A stretch of DNA of 64,000 nucleotides from Gnetum montanum (GCA_015680685.1 MNCI01000625.1:172313-236312), one strand, 5' to 3'. Shown: positions 1-12,085, counted from the first letter of the stretch. The notes: generated by a model from the sequence alone, not told the origin. Program-made: numbers and translations.

Positions 1-220
1 GCAATGCAAATTCTTTGTATTTTCATGGCATTTGTAATTTTAGAGGTTTTTTTATTGAGAGCGTTAATGTTCTAGGTTATCATCCAAAATATGTGTCACT
101 AGACTTGCTTCTTTACCCACACCCATTCTTGATGTGGGAACCCTTGTCTACTTTTCACAACATTTGGACAATGATGTTACACATCATTCCTAGAGGATAC
201 CCTAGCAAGTGCTTGTCCAT
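1..220. other. Left flank of element E2, no gene seen
   Basis: A 71-codon open frame runs through this stretch, but it has no recognisable domain. The last five bases (216-220, TCCAT) match the five bases after the right LTR of E2 (30818-30822, CCCAT) at four of five positions, so they are taken as its target-site duplication. Confidence 0.3.
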
Positions 221-917
221 TGATGAGTAGCTAGGTACCCCTACGCCCAACCATACGAATCACGGGCGTTCACACGCGACTTGGTCGAATTTCGTAAACT
301 GTAAGCACTTAACATGCACCAAACCCTAACTAGTGAAACCCTTGGGTTAGAACGGTTGTTGTCTTCCTAATCTCACTTGTGATGTTCTAATTACGATGGT
401 TAAGTAAGATTAGGGCTAATGATTTTTATATCTTTTTGCATATCTTTTGGTGGCTAATTAAGGTATGAAGAGTAAGGAATAAACTATTATCTAAACTATA
501 ACTATCCTAGCTTATATTCTAACTGTTCCTAACATAAGTATCCAATCCCATCTTCCGAGCACGTTCTGAGCATCTCCTAACACTTCTAGGTTACCAGACG
601 ATAAGCATCACTGGGCTTACCAAGTGTTTGATTTATGTTCGAGATGGTCGTACTTATAGCCCTGATGAACTACGAATAAGTGATAGCAATCAAGATAACA
701 ATAATAGAAACTTAAGTAATTAACAAGTAATTAACAAAGCATAAACATCTTAAACTATTGAATGCATAAAATAGCTAAGTCCAAATGCTGCAAGGAATGC
801 TTGAATAGTTCATCTTTATTGCCATCATGCCAATGGGCTCAAATACATCAACGCTCGAATAAAGAGCTGATCACTTTTCTTACATCTACTGCGGGCACTT
901 GGAAAATATTCTATCTC
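221..917 (-). mobile_element. E2 3' LTR, truncated at a single N
   Basis: This matches 29903-30599 of the other E2 LTR base for base in spacing, with scattered transitions. It contains the R-region pair TCTTTATT (813-820) and AATAAAGA (858-865). The match stops exactly at the N at 918. The remaining roughly 218 bp, which include the TATA box and U3 in the other copy, are absent here. The join is either a real deletion or an assembly gap written as one N. Confidence 0.85.
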
Positions 918-918
918 N

Positions 919-1737
919 GAGATAAAATTGAACATCTCGTTGGTCCTGGAGCCTCTGCTATGTAGAATGATGCACAAAATTGCTGGAGACGATCACACCG
1001 TCCCTAGGGATGATGGTTCTGATGGACCTTCTCTAGCCTCTGGCCCATGCGTTGGTGGCGGCGTGAATGATGGTTGCCCTGCGGCAGCTGCAACTTTTGG
1101 AGGCAATTGGAAAGCCTCCAAGAGAGGCCTCATATTTTCTTCTTTGCTTCTAGGATCATTCACAGTCTAGGCAGCTTCTCCAATGTATGCTAGAACTGGA
1201 ACTTTCCAAGGGAATGGCAGCGCCGGAAAGAGTACTTTCAAGTTTACAAACCAGGCTACGAACTGCTTGCGTTCGATGTTCAACGTTCAGATTGATTCCT
1301 GCAGCTACTAGTAGTCATTCATTCTTTGGCCCAGGTCCTCTGCAACTGTACATTGTCCTTCAAAGCTTATGCGGAGGACCTCGAGTTCCACGTTTGCTGT
1401 TCCAGCTTTTGTTTTGTTGCCTTGTGCACCTGGAACTCTCCCTCATATAGGGAATATGAGGAGGCCACTTGTTTCTCCAATTCTGACCACGGTCTCCCAG
1501 CTGTAAGCATAGCCAGGTTTGCATATCAAAGGTTGGCCAACTCCATGTACTTTATCATTTCCTCAATCTGCAACTCCTTCAGAAGGATTTCTGCTTTATT
1601 ATAGGCGTTCAACCCATCGAAGATAAATTTCCATACAATGCCTCCCTCTTGGAGCTACTGGAGCGGTTGGTTCATATTGGCTTTAGCAACTTGAATGCGC
1701 TTCTCATTTACCTCCTTCTGCAATCCCACTTGGTCCT
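919..1737 (-). pseudogene. E2 extra ORF, distal (C-terminal) part
   Basis: Read on the minus strand from 1737 leftward, this continues the frame that ends at 19650 once E1 and one copy of GTCCT are removed. The translation is rich in K, E, Q and L with heptad-like spacing and looks like a coiled coil. It is broken by several stops. After about 1500 the pattern weakens. No catalytic motif is visible. The function of this ORF in such elements is unknown to me; see the proximal part at 19650-21737. Confidence 0.5.
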
Positions 1738-3615
1738 TGAAACACCACAAAATTTTGGCCTAGCACTTTTAGACAAGAATCAAGCTAAGTCATGCTGCTG
1801 CCCAACATGAGTACAGCGTGACCAAACTTGAGAGCCTCCAAAATGGCATGAAATGACACACAATGGAGAAAGAAATGGAGCAAGCAAGGTCCCCCAGGGG
1901 CCCACAGATGATTATAGTAAGTCTTGGCATCAAAAATCAAAAGTTTCAGCCCCAAAAAGTGCAAGTTTGGTCACACTGCCCAGCGTATGACCAGTGTGTG
2001 TACAGCATGACCAACTTTTGGAGCCCCAAAATCAAGTCCAAATGGTCAAAATCAAGCACAAGGACCTCCCATGACCTTCACTAAGGCCCCTAGCAGCTCC
2101 CAACCTCTAGAAAATGAAACTTTGGGCCTCAAATAAGGTATTTTGACTTGATGACACCAGAGCTACATTTTCATACGTTGCACAATGCATGCACAACGTG
2201 ACCAAATAAAAATAGGGTAAAACAAATAGTTTCAAGGAGCATATTTGACATTCAGGTAACCCCCAAGGACTGGTAGCACTCGTACATGTCCACAAGCTTC
2301 AAAAATTTATGATTTGGGCTTCAAATGTGTCATTCAAGCTTGGTCACATTGGGGCCACACTTTGGTCACATTGCACAGCGTAAGCACAACATGACCAAAC
2401 TAAACAGGCTTGAAACAGAAAAAAAATGAAGTCAAAATCAACACCCAGACCACCCCAGAGAATAGGTAGCAGTTAGGCATCAAAAAAGGGGATCAGCATC
2501 CAAAAATTAGCTCAAAACAGAGCACGAATACTTGGTCACACTGGGATCACACTTTAGTCACGCTGCACAGCGTGACCACAGTGTGACCAACCAAAATAGA
2601 GCCAAAACAGCCTCCGAACGAGCTCAAATTTAACAAGCAGCATCCTCTGGACCTCAACCATCTAGATCCACTCTTGGAACAGGCTTCAGAGATTGAAAGT
2701 GGCTCCAAATTCATCATTTTTTTCATACACTGGATGATCACAGACCATATGCTGGATGCTGACACCAAGATGCCAGGACACGCCAGACCACAGTTTTAGA
2801 AGGCTAGAGATAAAATTCTTTGTTGTAACAGAGCATTATTTTGTCAATTTTCTTTTCTTATTCTTTGAGCATGCTAAGCTCTTACGTTGTGGATTTCACA
2901 CGCTAGCATAAGACTTGATCATGCTAGACGTTGTACATTGTAACATTTCATGCATCTGGTCAACGCACACACCTGTCACCCGATCTGAATTTTTCTCACC
3001 CCGCAGCCATTGATCTTCTCCCAGATCTGAATCTCATGCCCAAAACCCTATAAATCTTCTATTTTTTCACTAGACCAGGGGTTGGTTCGAAAAATTGAAA
3101 TCTAACATACTTAGGAGATCTGGGCATCAATCTCATACGCTAGGCTTCATACAGACTAGACGTTGTACACCTCCAATCCAAAACTTGCATCTTCCCAACA
3201 CCTGCTCTCATCCATCAGGGCCAAACGTCCGTCTTATAACCAAACTGCAACTACGTTATGATCGGTGCACATTCTAATTGTTTATCAATACAAACAGTTT
3301 GCATTATTGCCCAAATTCCTGAAGTTTACATTATTTTTCCTGTTCACATTTTTTCTGTTTTCATTATTTAAACAGTTTACATCTGTTTTCATTTTTTTAC
3401 ATTCAATTTTGCATTTGTTTACATATAACCCAACGCACCGCAATTGCATACGTTCAAGGAAGCCTTCGTTTGATCCACGTGCGGACCATTCAAGACACTC
3501 TGCCTCCGTTAATTTCTAGCTTGCCCTTGGGCGAAGGCAGGGTCTTACTATTTTGTTCGTAGATCTATCGGTGTCTGTTCATTCCAGCCTCTTGTCGACG
3601 ATTTTGGATGGTACA
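1738..3615 (+). mobile_element. E1 5' LTR
   Basis: Begins TGAAACACCACAAAATTTTG and ends in GGTACA. It is homologous to 17752-19644 along its full length. A TATA box (TATAAATC) lies at 3049-3056. U3 carries several irregular modules of roughly 180 bp, each with a GGTCAC...GTGACC type inverted motif, best preserved near 2530-2600. The 3' copy contains an extra tandem copy of a 21-bp segment near 18891-18930 that is single here. Confidence 0.93.
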
Positions 3616-3621
3616 GTAAAA

Positions 3622-3640
3622 TGGCACTAGAAGAAGGGCC
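3622..3640 (+). promoter_or_regulatory. E1 primer-binding site
   Basis: TGGCACTAGAAGAAGGGCC starts six bases after the LTR end. It begins with the TGG expected of a sequence complementary to a tRNA CCA end. I cannot match it confidently to one plant tRNA. It clearly differs from the tRNA-Asp type used by E2 and E3. Confidence 0.6.
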
Positions 3641-4423
3641 CTTTCTCTATTAGATCCACCTCTTAGCATACCAGATCCAGCATTCACACGTTGCTATCAA
3701 TGCCAGTGTTCCTACTCTGCCTTGTTCCCAGCATTCAGGCATTGTTTCCTGCTGATAAATCCTATGTTCTAGTCCAGATGTTGTTTCAGAGTTTTCCAAG
3801 AACATTCCTACTTAAATCACAGCATCTTGCACCTTCCTCTCTCAGATCCAGATGTTGCCCATAGTGTCCTACACTCTCTGCCAATTTTAGACATTGTTTA
3901 CAGCATCCCTCATCCTTATCTCTCTTTTCTGACGCTATTCACAGCATCCAGATCTAAGTTTCCTTCGTAGACGCTGCATCCAACACTTAGTTTTCTTACT
4001 CAGATGCTCCATCCAGCATCCATACATTGTTCTACAAGTCAAACGTTGCACCATCATTAATTTACATTTCAACATTTCTATTTATACGCCACACACTGTA
4101 TTACACCACTCCTTTGACATACACACCCTATTTTTCTTAACATTAGCACCATACGCTGCTCCTCACCCTACCTTATACATTGTGCACATTAATTATATGC
4201 TATACCTCTTGAAACTCCTTATACGCTGCTTCTGGTGTTCATACGCTGCAATACATTTTTATACGCTGAAACTCCTTTGTACGCTGTTCAAGACTTAGCC
4301 ATATTTCCTCTCTTCAAAACTTAGACATATTTTCTCTCTCTAACACTTAGCCATATTTTCTCTCTCTGACACTTAGCCATTTATTTTCTTTCGCTTACGC
4401 TATTACATCTAGACACCTTGATA
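3641..4423 (+). other. E1 leader, rich in ACGCTG motifs
   Basis: Non-coding stretch between primer site and the first gag-side ORF. It carries repeated TACGCTG, GACGCTG and CATACGCTGC words, densest at 3960-4290, and repeats of CACTTAGCCATATTTTCTCTCT near 4300-4385. No ORF of note. Confidence 0.6.
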
Positions 4424-5418
4424 ATGGACCCTGTGCACACCAACACCACCGCCATGCCTGTTACTAACTTTGGTACCACAATCTCAGGTCTCGTCACCGC
4501 CACTGAGCCCATAGTTGCCCTTGGCAAGATGAATCCTCAGGGGCCATCTTGCTGGTCACTGAGACTGCAAGGTAGGGATCCCACGTTTACCATCCTAACT
4601 CCTGTACAATATAACTTTATTTGTGTTAAAATCCAAGCTAACCTGGCCATTGACCAAAACGAACTAGAAGCAAAGAGAAATTATGAGTTAATTCACAAAG
4701 GAGGTCATGACTTCGTTCCCACTGCCTATGATGTCATTCCACTCACTGAATCCCACCATGAACTCCTATCACAACTCCTCATGGCAAGGAACCAAACCTC
4801 ATGCCAACCCGTTGTAGCATCTCAAAATGGAGATGAGGAAGACAATTTCGTGGTTCAATCCGAACATGAGGATTTGTATCATACTCCAGTCTGCATACTT
4901 ACGCGAGCCCATTATTTCACCCTTTCACGAGAGAGACCATGTCTCTCCATGTAATTAAAAGCACTCAAGCACATGTGCCCCAACAGGAAGCATCCACTCT
5001 TATTCCCACTCTCCCTATGACCGATACTCAATTCAATGTACCCATCCCCACTATTCCTCTGATCACCACATTATCCCCTCTCCTACAAGTACAACCCCAA
5101 CAACCCCCCTCTCAAACTAATGTAGGAGCGACTTTCCCATGCCAAGTAATTGGGATGCCATCTGTGATACCCGCTTCCACATCTACACACTTCATCCTAC
5201 GAGTCCAGGTTCATACCACGCCCTTGGCTCCTCCAATACAACACCAGGTACAAAGTTTCCCTTCACAACCCATAATTGGCCAATGGCCCATCCCTGTCAC
5301 TCAACAACAACAACCTACACCTTATGGTATTCCGCTCTTAGTAGCACTAACTGTAAATATTCCACAAGTGCAACCTCTGACCACTCAACTTTCTTCTTTC
5401 CCACCCACTGTACAGTAG
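4424..5418 (+). pseudogene. E1 gag, N-terminal region (frameshifted)
   Basis: The first long frame after the leader opens near 4418-4424 (ATGGACCCTGTG at 4424) and reads to 4954, then the product continues in the next frame from 4939 to a TAG at 5416. The second half is rich in P, Q and T and looks disordered. Nothing here matches a named domain. It may be the N-terminal part of gag or the separate ORF1 known upstream of gag in Ogre-type elements. The frameshift near 4940 and the later stop make it a pseudogene. Confidence 0.55.
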
Positions 5419-6660
5419 TCTAATTTATATGGCACTCAAACTAGTCAACCTACTACTCCACCAAGTGCCCAAGAATGGGCCGAAGCCAAAAAGATGATGT
5501 AAGAGCTCACTGATGAGGCAAAATTCCTCAAAACTACTAACAATGAAGAGCTTAAAGTATTAGATTTTTACCAAGACGATCCTATTAGCTCTTCGGTGCC
5601 ACCATTAACCTTTCCCAAAGGAGTTTCTTTGCCTCAGCTAACCAAATACAATGGGGAGGGAGACCCCAACACCCATCTAATCACATTTAGACTAGAATGC
5701 CTATTGCTTCAGGCCTGGCCCCATGCAATCTTGCGTGTGTTCACCATATCCCTCACTGGCAGAGCATTAGACTGGTACCGAGCCTTGCCTCGTAACTCCA
5801 TATCCTCTTTAGAGGATCTCTTACACCAGTTCATTACTAGGTTTAAATACAACCTGAAACCTGAAGCAACCTTGGACAGTTTAATACAGGTAAAACAAGC
5901 ACCACTTCAACTTGTACAAAAATTTATCCAAAGATGGAGTGCCACGCTCAACAAACTTCATGAGCCAATCCCAGAAACATACCTTCTTACGATTCTTAAG
6001 GGAGCCGTGAATGATTTTGTTAAATCAAAACTGTACTATCTAAATGGGCACACTCTAAGCCAAGCTTTTGTACAGATTAAAAACATAGAAGAGGCAGCCC
6101 AAAATAGCCATGACCCTGCTTACTTAGCCTTCAAAAATCAACACACTAAAAAAGATAAAGAAAAGGCTAAAGCAACAGTAGCAGTAGTAGCAGAGACTCA
6201 ACCTACCAATATGGGACAGCAAGGCAGACCACCTACTACTCCCATTAACTATGAGAGAACCGCTCCTGCACACACACCTAAACCATCTACCACGCAAGCT
6301 GCTAACATGGGTCATGCACGTACGTTTCAGAGGAAAGACCCTGCTCAATACACACTGCTTCCCATGAAGCCTTCCCAGTTGTTAGATCAACTTTTGAAGG
6401 CTGGGGCCATCAAACACAAGCAGTTGTCTCCAACAATAGCCCAAAGACACGATCAATTCTGTGAATTGGCCAAAAACCCAAGCCTGGCAACTCCAAATGA
6501 GCCTCCTATTCCAAGAGGCTTTAGAATAGATCGATTTTGCGAGTACCATCAACAGAATGGGCATGGTACTGATTCTTTTTTCACCCTCAAACAAGAAATA
6601 AAACATATGATTGATAGGGGTGAAATAACATTTGACGATGCCAACCCTGTTAAACTGTAG
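5419..6660 (+). pseudogene. E1 gag (Retrotransposon gag domain)
   Basis: Same frame as the preceding segment; the longest open piece is 5596-6660 (354 codons). It has the usual order of a Ty3 gag domain: YNGEGDPNTHLITF, then TISLTGRALDWYRALP and a FITRFKYNL segment. Near the C terminus RFCEYHQQNGHGTDSFFTLK corresponds to the Tat-type CEYH...GH.T..C zinc-binding signature, but the last cysteine is lost. Gag packages element RNA into cytoplasmic virus-like particles. Stops at 5416 and about 5501 separate it from upstream parts. Confidence 0.88.
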
Positions 6661-7600
6661 AATCAATCTATGGGTGTGTACAAAGATCCCCTTAATAATA
6701 GGGAAGATCCTTACATTATTAACATGATCCATGTCGGAAATGAGCAAGGTATGCCCACAAAACCTTTCATGATTCATGTCCCTCCTACAGCATCAACATC
6801 ATCCCTGCAATCTTTGTACCCCACATACAATCTACCTACACCTCAAAAACCATTTGTCATTCATGTACCCCCTTCCAATGCAACTGCAAATGTGCAACCA
6901 CCTACCCGTCCCACTCCCTTTGTGGTCCAAGTGTCACCTACGATTGCAACCATAGAAGTATAATCATAAAATCGACTAACCCCCTTCGTAATCAAGGTAC
7001 CCAAACACCCTAATCTTCAACCTCCTACTCCTTAACCGCAAACCAAACCAACATCGTTTGTCATCAGGGTGTCTAAACACCCTGACACACAACCATTTCC
7101 AACTGTTCAATCGTAACTCCAACCCACTCCATTCGTAATCCAAGTCCCAAAACAACCCGATGTTCAAGCTCTAACGGTTCCCCCACGACCTTCGCAAGAA
7201 TGCCTCGCCGACAGACTTACTAGGGAATGGTTGGAAAAAGAATGTCAAAGTCTTGAATTAGGGCCACTAAAATCCACTTCCTTAAATGTTGTACCTATAG
7301 CTCTAACAACTGACGAGCCAAGCACCAGTCACGAAAGCAAAAAACTAGGAACGTCAGATACATCAAACCCAGTCATCACATTAGACCAGATGAAAACCAT
7401 TCCATAATAGATACAACTATTGGGTCAAATGGACCAAGTCTCAACCAGCAAGAGTATACCAGACAGTAAAGACTTAGCCAGTGTCGTAACTCAAGTCACA
7501 CAGGCACTTAAACAAAAAAACACATCTTTAAGCTTATATGACCTAATGATGACTTCTCAAGTCCATCGTGAAGTCCTAGTACGTATGTTAACATTGATCC
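6661..7600 (+). pseudogene. E1 gag-protease linker with PFVIxVP peptide repeats
   Basis: In the gag frame this reads as proline-rich linker with about six imperfect repeats around PFVIHVPP, PFVVQVSP and TPFVIQVP, between about 6757 and 7155. Stops interrupt it at 6658, 6961 and beyond. From 7420 the frame is open again and leads into the protease. No enzyme domain is visible; it is probably a spacer. Confidence 0.55.
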
Positions 7601-8491
7601 CAATTAGTGAAGACTTGCCTACAAATGAACCTTCCATTCATGCGATAATGTCCCCATATCAAGGATCAAGAGCTACATCACTAAGCTTCAACACGAATAA
7701 TATAAAAATAGATGAAAAAATAGGAAGAGTCACCACTGCACCCATGTTCATAACTATACAAGTAAATCAATTTAAAATACATAGGGTGCACGTTGATGAT
7801 GGGGCAGCCACAAACGTAGTACCATACCCGTCATCGAACAGTTAGGGCTAACTGAACAAATCAAACCAACTTCCATGACATTCCTGAAATCATTCAGCGG
7901 ATCATGCATAGTTGTCAAAGGAACACTAACTTAGGATTTCATAGCAGGGGACCGGTTCCCCACGTCAGCTGAATTTGTAGTCGTAGATAAGATGCCTGGA
8001 TTTAACTTGATATTGGGATGACCATGGTTCGCCCAATTAAAAGCAAGATCCTCACCCATCCACCAAGAGATTCACCTATCTTATGAGGGCGGTGAAATAA
8101 TTATACATGGTGACGCGGCTACGTCTGACATTTCATCGCACATAGACACAAACCAAGGATCAGAGGTTGAATTCGATGAATCTAAACGTGACAACACTAT
8201 CCCTAAATTTAAGCAAAATGACATCACAGATGAACCTAAACAAGGCAATAAACTAGATAAAACCCAGAGTGATAACCAATCTCCAAACCATGATCCCCCA
8301 GAAGATATGGAAACATTACAAAATGTGGAAACATCAAAGCATGCTAACATAGGGGTCATTCCCCTAGACATCTCATGGTCAAAATTACCATTTAACATAA
8401 TTAGCAAAAGAGACACAGAATATACGATTATGTCGACCTACCCAACACACCATGTCAATCTTCCAAAATTAAAGAAGCTACTCAACCGTTA
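7601..8491 (+). pseudogene. E1 aspartic protease
   Basis: HRVHVDDGAATNVVP at about 7777-7825 fits the retropepsin active site, which in Tat elements reads V-D-[GS]-G-[SA]-x-x-N. A frameshift follows at about 7826, after which VIEQLGL and then GFNLILG-PWF (flap and C-terminal side) continue in the next frame to a stop at about 8491. The enzyme would cleave the gag-pol polyprotein. After the protease core there is a charged tail of about 140 codons with no known domain. Confidence 0.8.
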
Positions 8492-9489
8492 AACTACCAG
8501 TCGTCATAAATGACGTTAAACTACCACACGTCCATAATGACATAAAACTAGCCACAGTTGGGAATGGCCAGTTCATTTTAAAACCCACTGAAACAGTCTA
8601 AATCTCTCTTGTTTTCTTGTGGCCCAAAATGGCCTCAAACTAGAATGCCGTTGCTAAATCCTGTCATGACTTTAAATTGATACGCATGGCCCGAAATGGC
8701 CTTAAACTAGAACAAGTTACACTTCTGTTTCTTTAAAATTACATTCTTTGTTTGCATGCATAGTTTCATCATTGCTTTACAATTTATTATTCCGCTTACA
8801 TTTCTTCTACACTATTATCATTTCAATTACTTTCACATTTACAAACCGTTAAAATAACAAAATAACAAAAATATATATATAAATAAAAATAAACAAAAGT
8901 CTTTTGTGCTTACACTTGTGTTTATCAAAAATTTGGAGAAAACTTAAAAAACAAAAAAAAACTTGAATAACATAAAAACAGCAAAAAAAATGTATAAATG
9001 TATAAATTGATAATATTAAATGTTAACATTGTATCATGCATTCGCTTTCATATAATTCACAAAATTTCAACAACAAAAAACATAACCAAGCTAACAACAA
9101 TAATAAGTTAAATTAAACATCAGCGCTAGGAGGGGCTTGATCCCAAAATCTCTCTACATCATCGGCTCCTACTCCACTCGGGCCCGCTCCATCATCTCCA
9201 CAATCCTATAAACAAACATAAAATGAAAGTAACCATCAACAAAACATAAATATACAAGAGAGAACTAGCAAGAGAAATAATAATAAAATGAATAACTATA
9301 AAAGTTGTATACCCCATGGGACAAGAACTCCAGTATTCATTTGGTGCATCTAATCCTTAATGGGGAACATAGAAATTCATTAGATAATACCAACATCTAA
9401 AGGATAACGTTTGCAAAAATTATGATTAATAGTTTATGTTACAACCATAGGTAAAATAGCAGTTAGTCCACATTATCTTAGATACTGGA

Positions 9490-9870
9490 AAAAGTGACTC
9501 ACGCTGCGGAGGGGAAATACTCACGCTACACACAAGACAGAAACAACTTAAAATAAAATGAAAATAACTCATGATAGTGCCTAAGGCCCAACTCAAGTTA
9601 TGCCCATTAACACTGACGCCCACATGTGCTATTCACGTGAAATACTAAGGTACACTCACACTGCAACTTAGGGGTATCGCGGTAAAATACACTGCCAAGT
9701 ATTGTGCTAAAATACACTCACCCAGTAAACAAAAATGATTCATGTTGTGAGTATGGAGAAAACCACTCACGCTAGGTATCAACAACAATACCATTACTCA
9801 CGCCGCTGAATAAAAGGCTTAACTCATGTCGGACATTCCAAGCAAAGCACTCATGCTGCATACTGAAATC
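9490..9870 (+). repeat. CACGCTG motif array, left part
   Basis: ACTCACGCTG and one-base variants recur about every 25-70 bases, for example near 9499, 9531, 9766, 9796 and 9849. Common variants are CATGCTG and CACACTG, the two products expected from deamination of the central CpG. The array stops at the atp1 fragment and resumes beyond it. Confidence 0.7.
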
Positions 9871-9913
9871 AGGCACTTGTAGGGTACAGTAAATATAACA
9901 AAATAAACTCTAC

Positions 9914-10372
9914 ACTACTCAAAATGGTTTGTTCATATTGCGGGATTGTTTCTAGCAGCATTGCATCACAAAACCCTTTGACAGTTGCATAGAGAACTAC
10001 GATTTTTTTTTCACTAGGAAGTGGTGAATATTGTGGTTGTTTCAGCACTTCTATGAGCCTAGCCCCTCTCTGTAATAGTGCCTGAGTAGCTGCATCAAGG
10101 TCTAGCCCAAATTGAGCAAAGGCGGCCACTTCGCAATATTGTGCCGATTCTAGTTTGAAACTACCACATACATGTTTCATAGCTTTCAACTAAGCGGCGG
10201 ACCCAACGCGACTGATAGATAAGCCAACATTGATAGCAGGTCTAATTCCATGATAGAATAATTCTATTTCCAGATAGATCTGTCCATCTATAATGGAGAT
10301 CACATTGGTAGGGATATAGGCCGACACATCTCCAGCTTGTGTTTCTATGATGGGTAACGCGGTCAAGCTACA
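9914..10372 (-). pseudogene. atp1: Mitochondrial atp1 fragment captured in E1
   Basis: Minus-strand translation gives [20 protein letters not shown] near 10369, then [60 protein letters not shown] and KQPQYSPLP, ending ILSS at 9914. This is the ATP synthase F1 alpha subunit as encoded by plant mitochondrial atp1. It covers about 150 of some 505 residues, in one frame apart from one stop (TAG for CAG near 10191). Both flanks drop abruptly into CACGCTG array. The fragment has no start codon and cannot be functional; it is organelle DNA carried inside a retrotransposon. Confidence 0.92.
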
Positions 10373-10449
10373 CGCAAGTCGAAAGAGAAGAAATATGGAT
10401 TATATCCGCTCATCTGGACTGAATGGTAGAGCATGAAGCTATGCCCCTA

Positions 10450-11860
10450 AGTCAACTTGGCGAGACTTACGATAAAATGAAACTAACTCACTCTAGTGCC
10501 TTAAGATCTAACTCACACTAAATTTGGGGCCACTTACGTGAAGTTTGGGGGAATACTCACGCTGCACTATACGGTAAACCAAAACTCACGCTGAAAACAA
10601 AAAGCTCCACTCATGCTAAGGGTGTAGAAACTCACACTGAGTATCAAGGTTAAACCAGTAACGCTGAGTATCAACAACAATACCACCACTCACACTGCCC
10701 AAATTAGAGGCCTAAGTCACGTTGATTTTGGTTCAATACCCCACGCTGCCAAGTAAGAGGCCTAACTCACGCTGGAAGAGTTTTACAATAGCTCACGCTG
10801 TCAATATCCATGGCCATAAAGATGGCTACTCACACTATCAATACCCACGGCCATAAAGATGGCTACTCATGCTGCAATACATTCACCCATGCTGCCATAA
10901 AACTACCCATAGCATTACTGTACTCCTGCCAATTTACATTCGCTTGTTTCAGACAAAACCTCTGTATCACTCATGTTATTCCATTACATTCACCCACCAA
11001 TGTAATGAAAAAAACCATACTGTTCCAACGCTGATGCATCATGTTGTTCCAATTTAGTCTAATCCGTGTGGTATGAAGTGCTGAACCATGAAACAGAAAA
11101 CACTCATGCTGGAATATTCACCCATGATGATGATTGGGTCATACACTCATGCTGCCTATGGTCTTGTATTCATCCTCACACTAATTTTGGCTCATTATTC
11201 ACACAGGTTTTATCTCCATAAACTCACACTGATGCTGGGATAGGCACTCACGCTAACGTTTGGTCCTGTACTCATGCTAACACTAATCTTAGCACCACAT
11301 TCACGCTGATCTTTGAGTCATGTACTCACGTTGAATGAGGCCCTGTACATGCAATGATGATAATTCCATCTATGAATTCATGCTAAATGGAGCCAAGAAA
11401 TACCCACGATTTATGGGCCATGCATGCACACCAGACGACCAAGAATAGGTACTCACGCTATTCTATTTTGCCCACGATCTCAAAACCAGGCATTCAAACC
11501 CTCATGTACAAGCCCTGGAACTATAGCTAATACTAAGAATGCAAACCCTATAATTCATGACAGGGAAAAATAAAAAAAATTGGAGAAAACCTGGCCCTCC
11601 CCAAAACCGCAAAAATGAAATGTACCCAAAAATATGACTTTTGTTGTCATGCACGCTGCCTATGGGCATACATCACTCATGCTCAAAATGATCAGGTCCC
11701 AAGAAAATACAAATCAGGGACAACGCAGTCTAGAAGCTAGCTACTCATGTTAAGGAAATTAAATCACACAGAAGACACCATTCACATGAAAAATTTATCC
11801 CAAAAAATAGACCGTTTCTTACACACATTGTAAACACCTAGGGTGCACACGCTGCATACA
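10450..11860 (+). repeat. CACGCTG motif array, right part
   Basis: Dozens of CTCACGCTG-like words at about 20-80 base spacing, with clear examples near 10556, 10582, 10766, 10793, 11247, 11300 and 11452. Variants are mostly CpG-decay forms (CATGCTG, CACACTG). Sequence between the motifs is not conserved, so this is an interspersed motif field and not a simple tandem repeat. Confidence 0.7.
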
Positions 11861-11941
11861 CACACGCCACACAGGGACGTTTACGCCATACACATGGAAA
11901 CAGCAACAAAAAATAGCAAGAAAAAGGTAAATAAAGCATGA

Positions 11942-12085
11942 AACAAGAGTGTACCTATGCACAGACCCTGTCCATGAAGGGATCCTGGGCTGAGGAAGGC
12001 GTTGAAGCATCTCCTCGCTTTCCTCCACGAATGTTAGCATCACCTCCTTCTTTCCCTTGCCCTTGTCTTGTTTACCTTTACCCAT
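11942..12085 (-). other. Possible antisense short ORF in the E1 spacer
   Basis: On the minus strand ATG at 12083-12085 opens MGKGKQDKGKGKKE followed by about 30 more codons before a GT at about 11950 (CATAG then GTACAC) that resembles a splice donor. The frame runs on to 11819, where it becomes hydrophobic and unconvincing. The lysine-rich start could be coding, a captured exon, or chance. No homologue is recognised. Confidence 0.2.

Noticed and set aside
9869-10189. ATP synthase alpha as a working gene
   Set aside because: It covers under a third of the protein, lacks start and end, has a stop near 10191 and lies inside a transposon.
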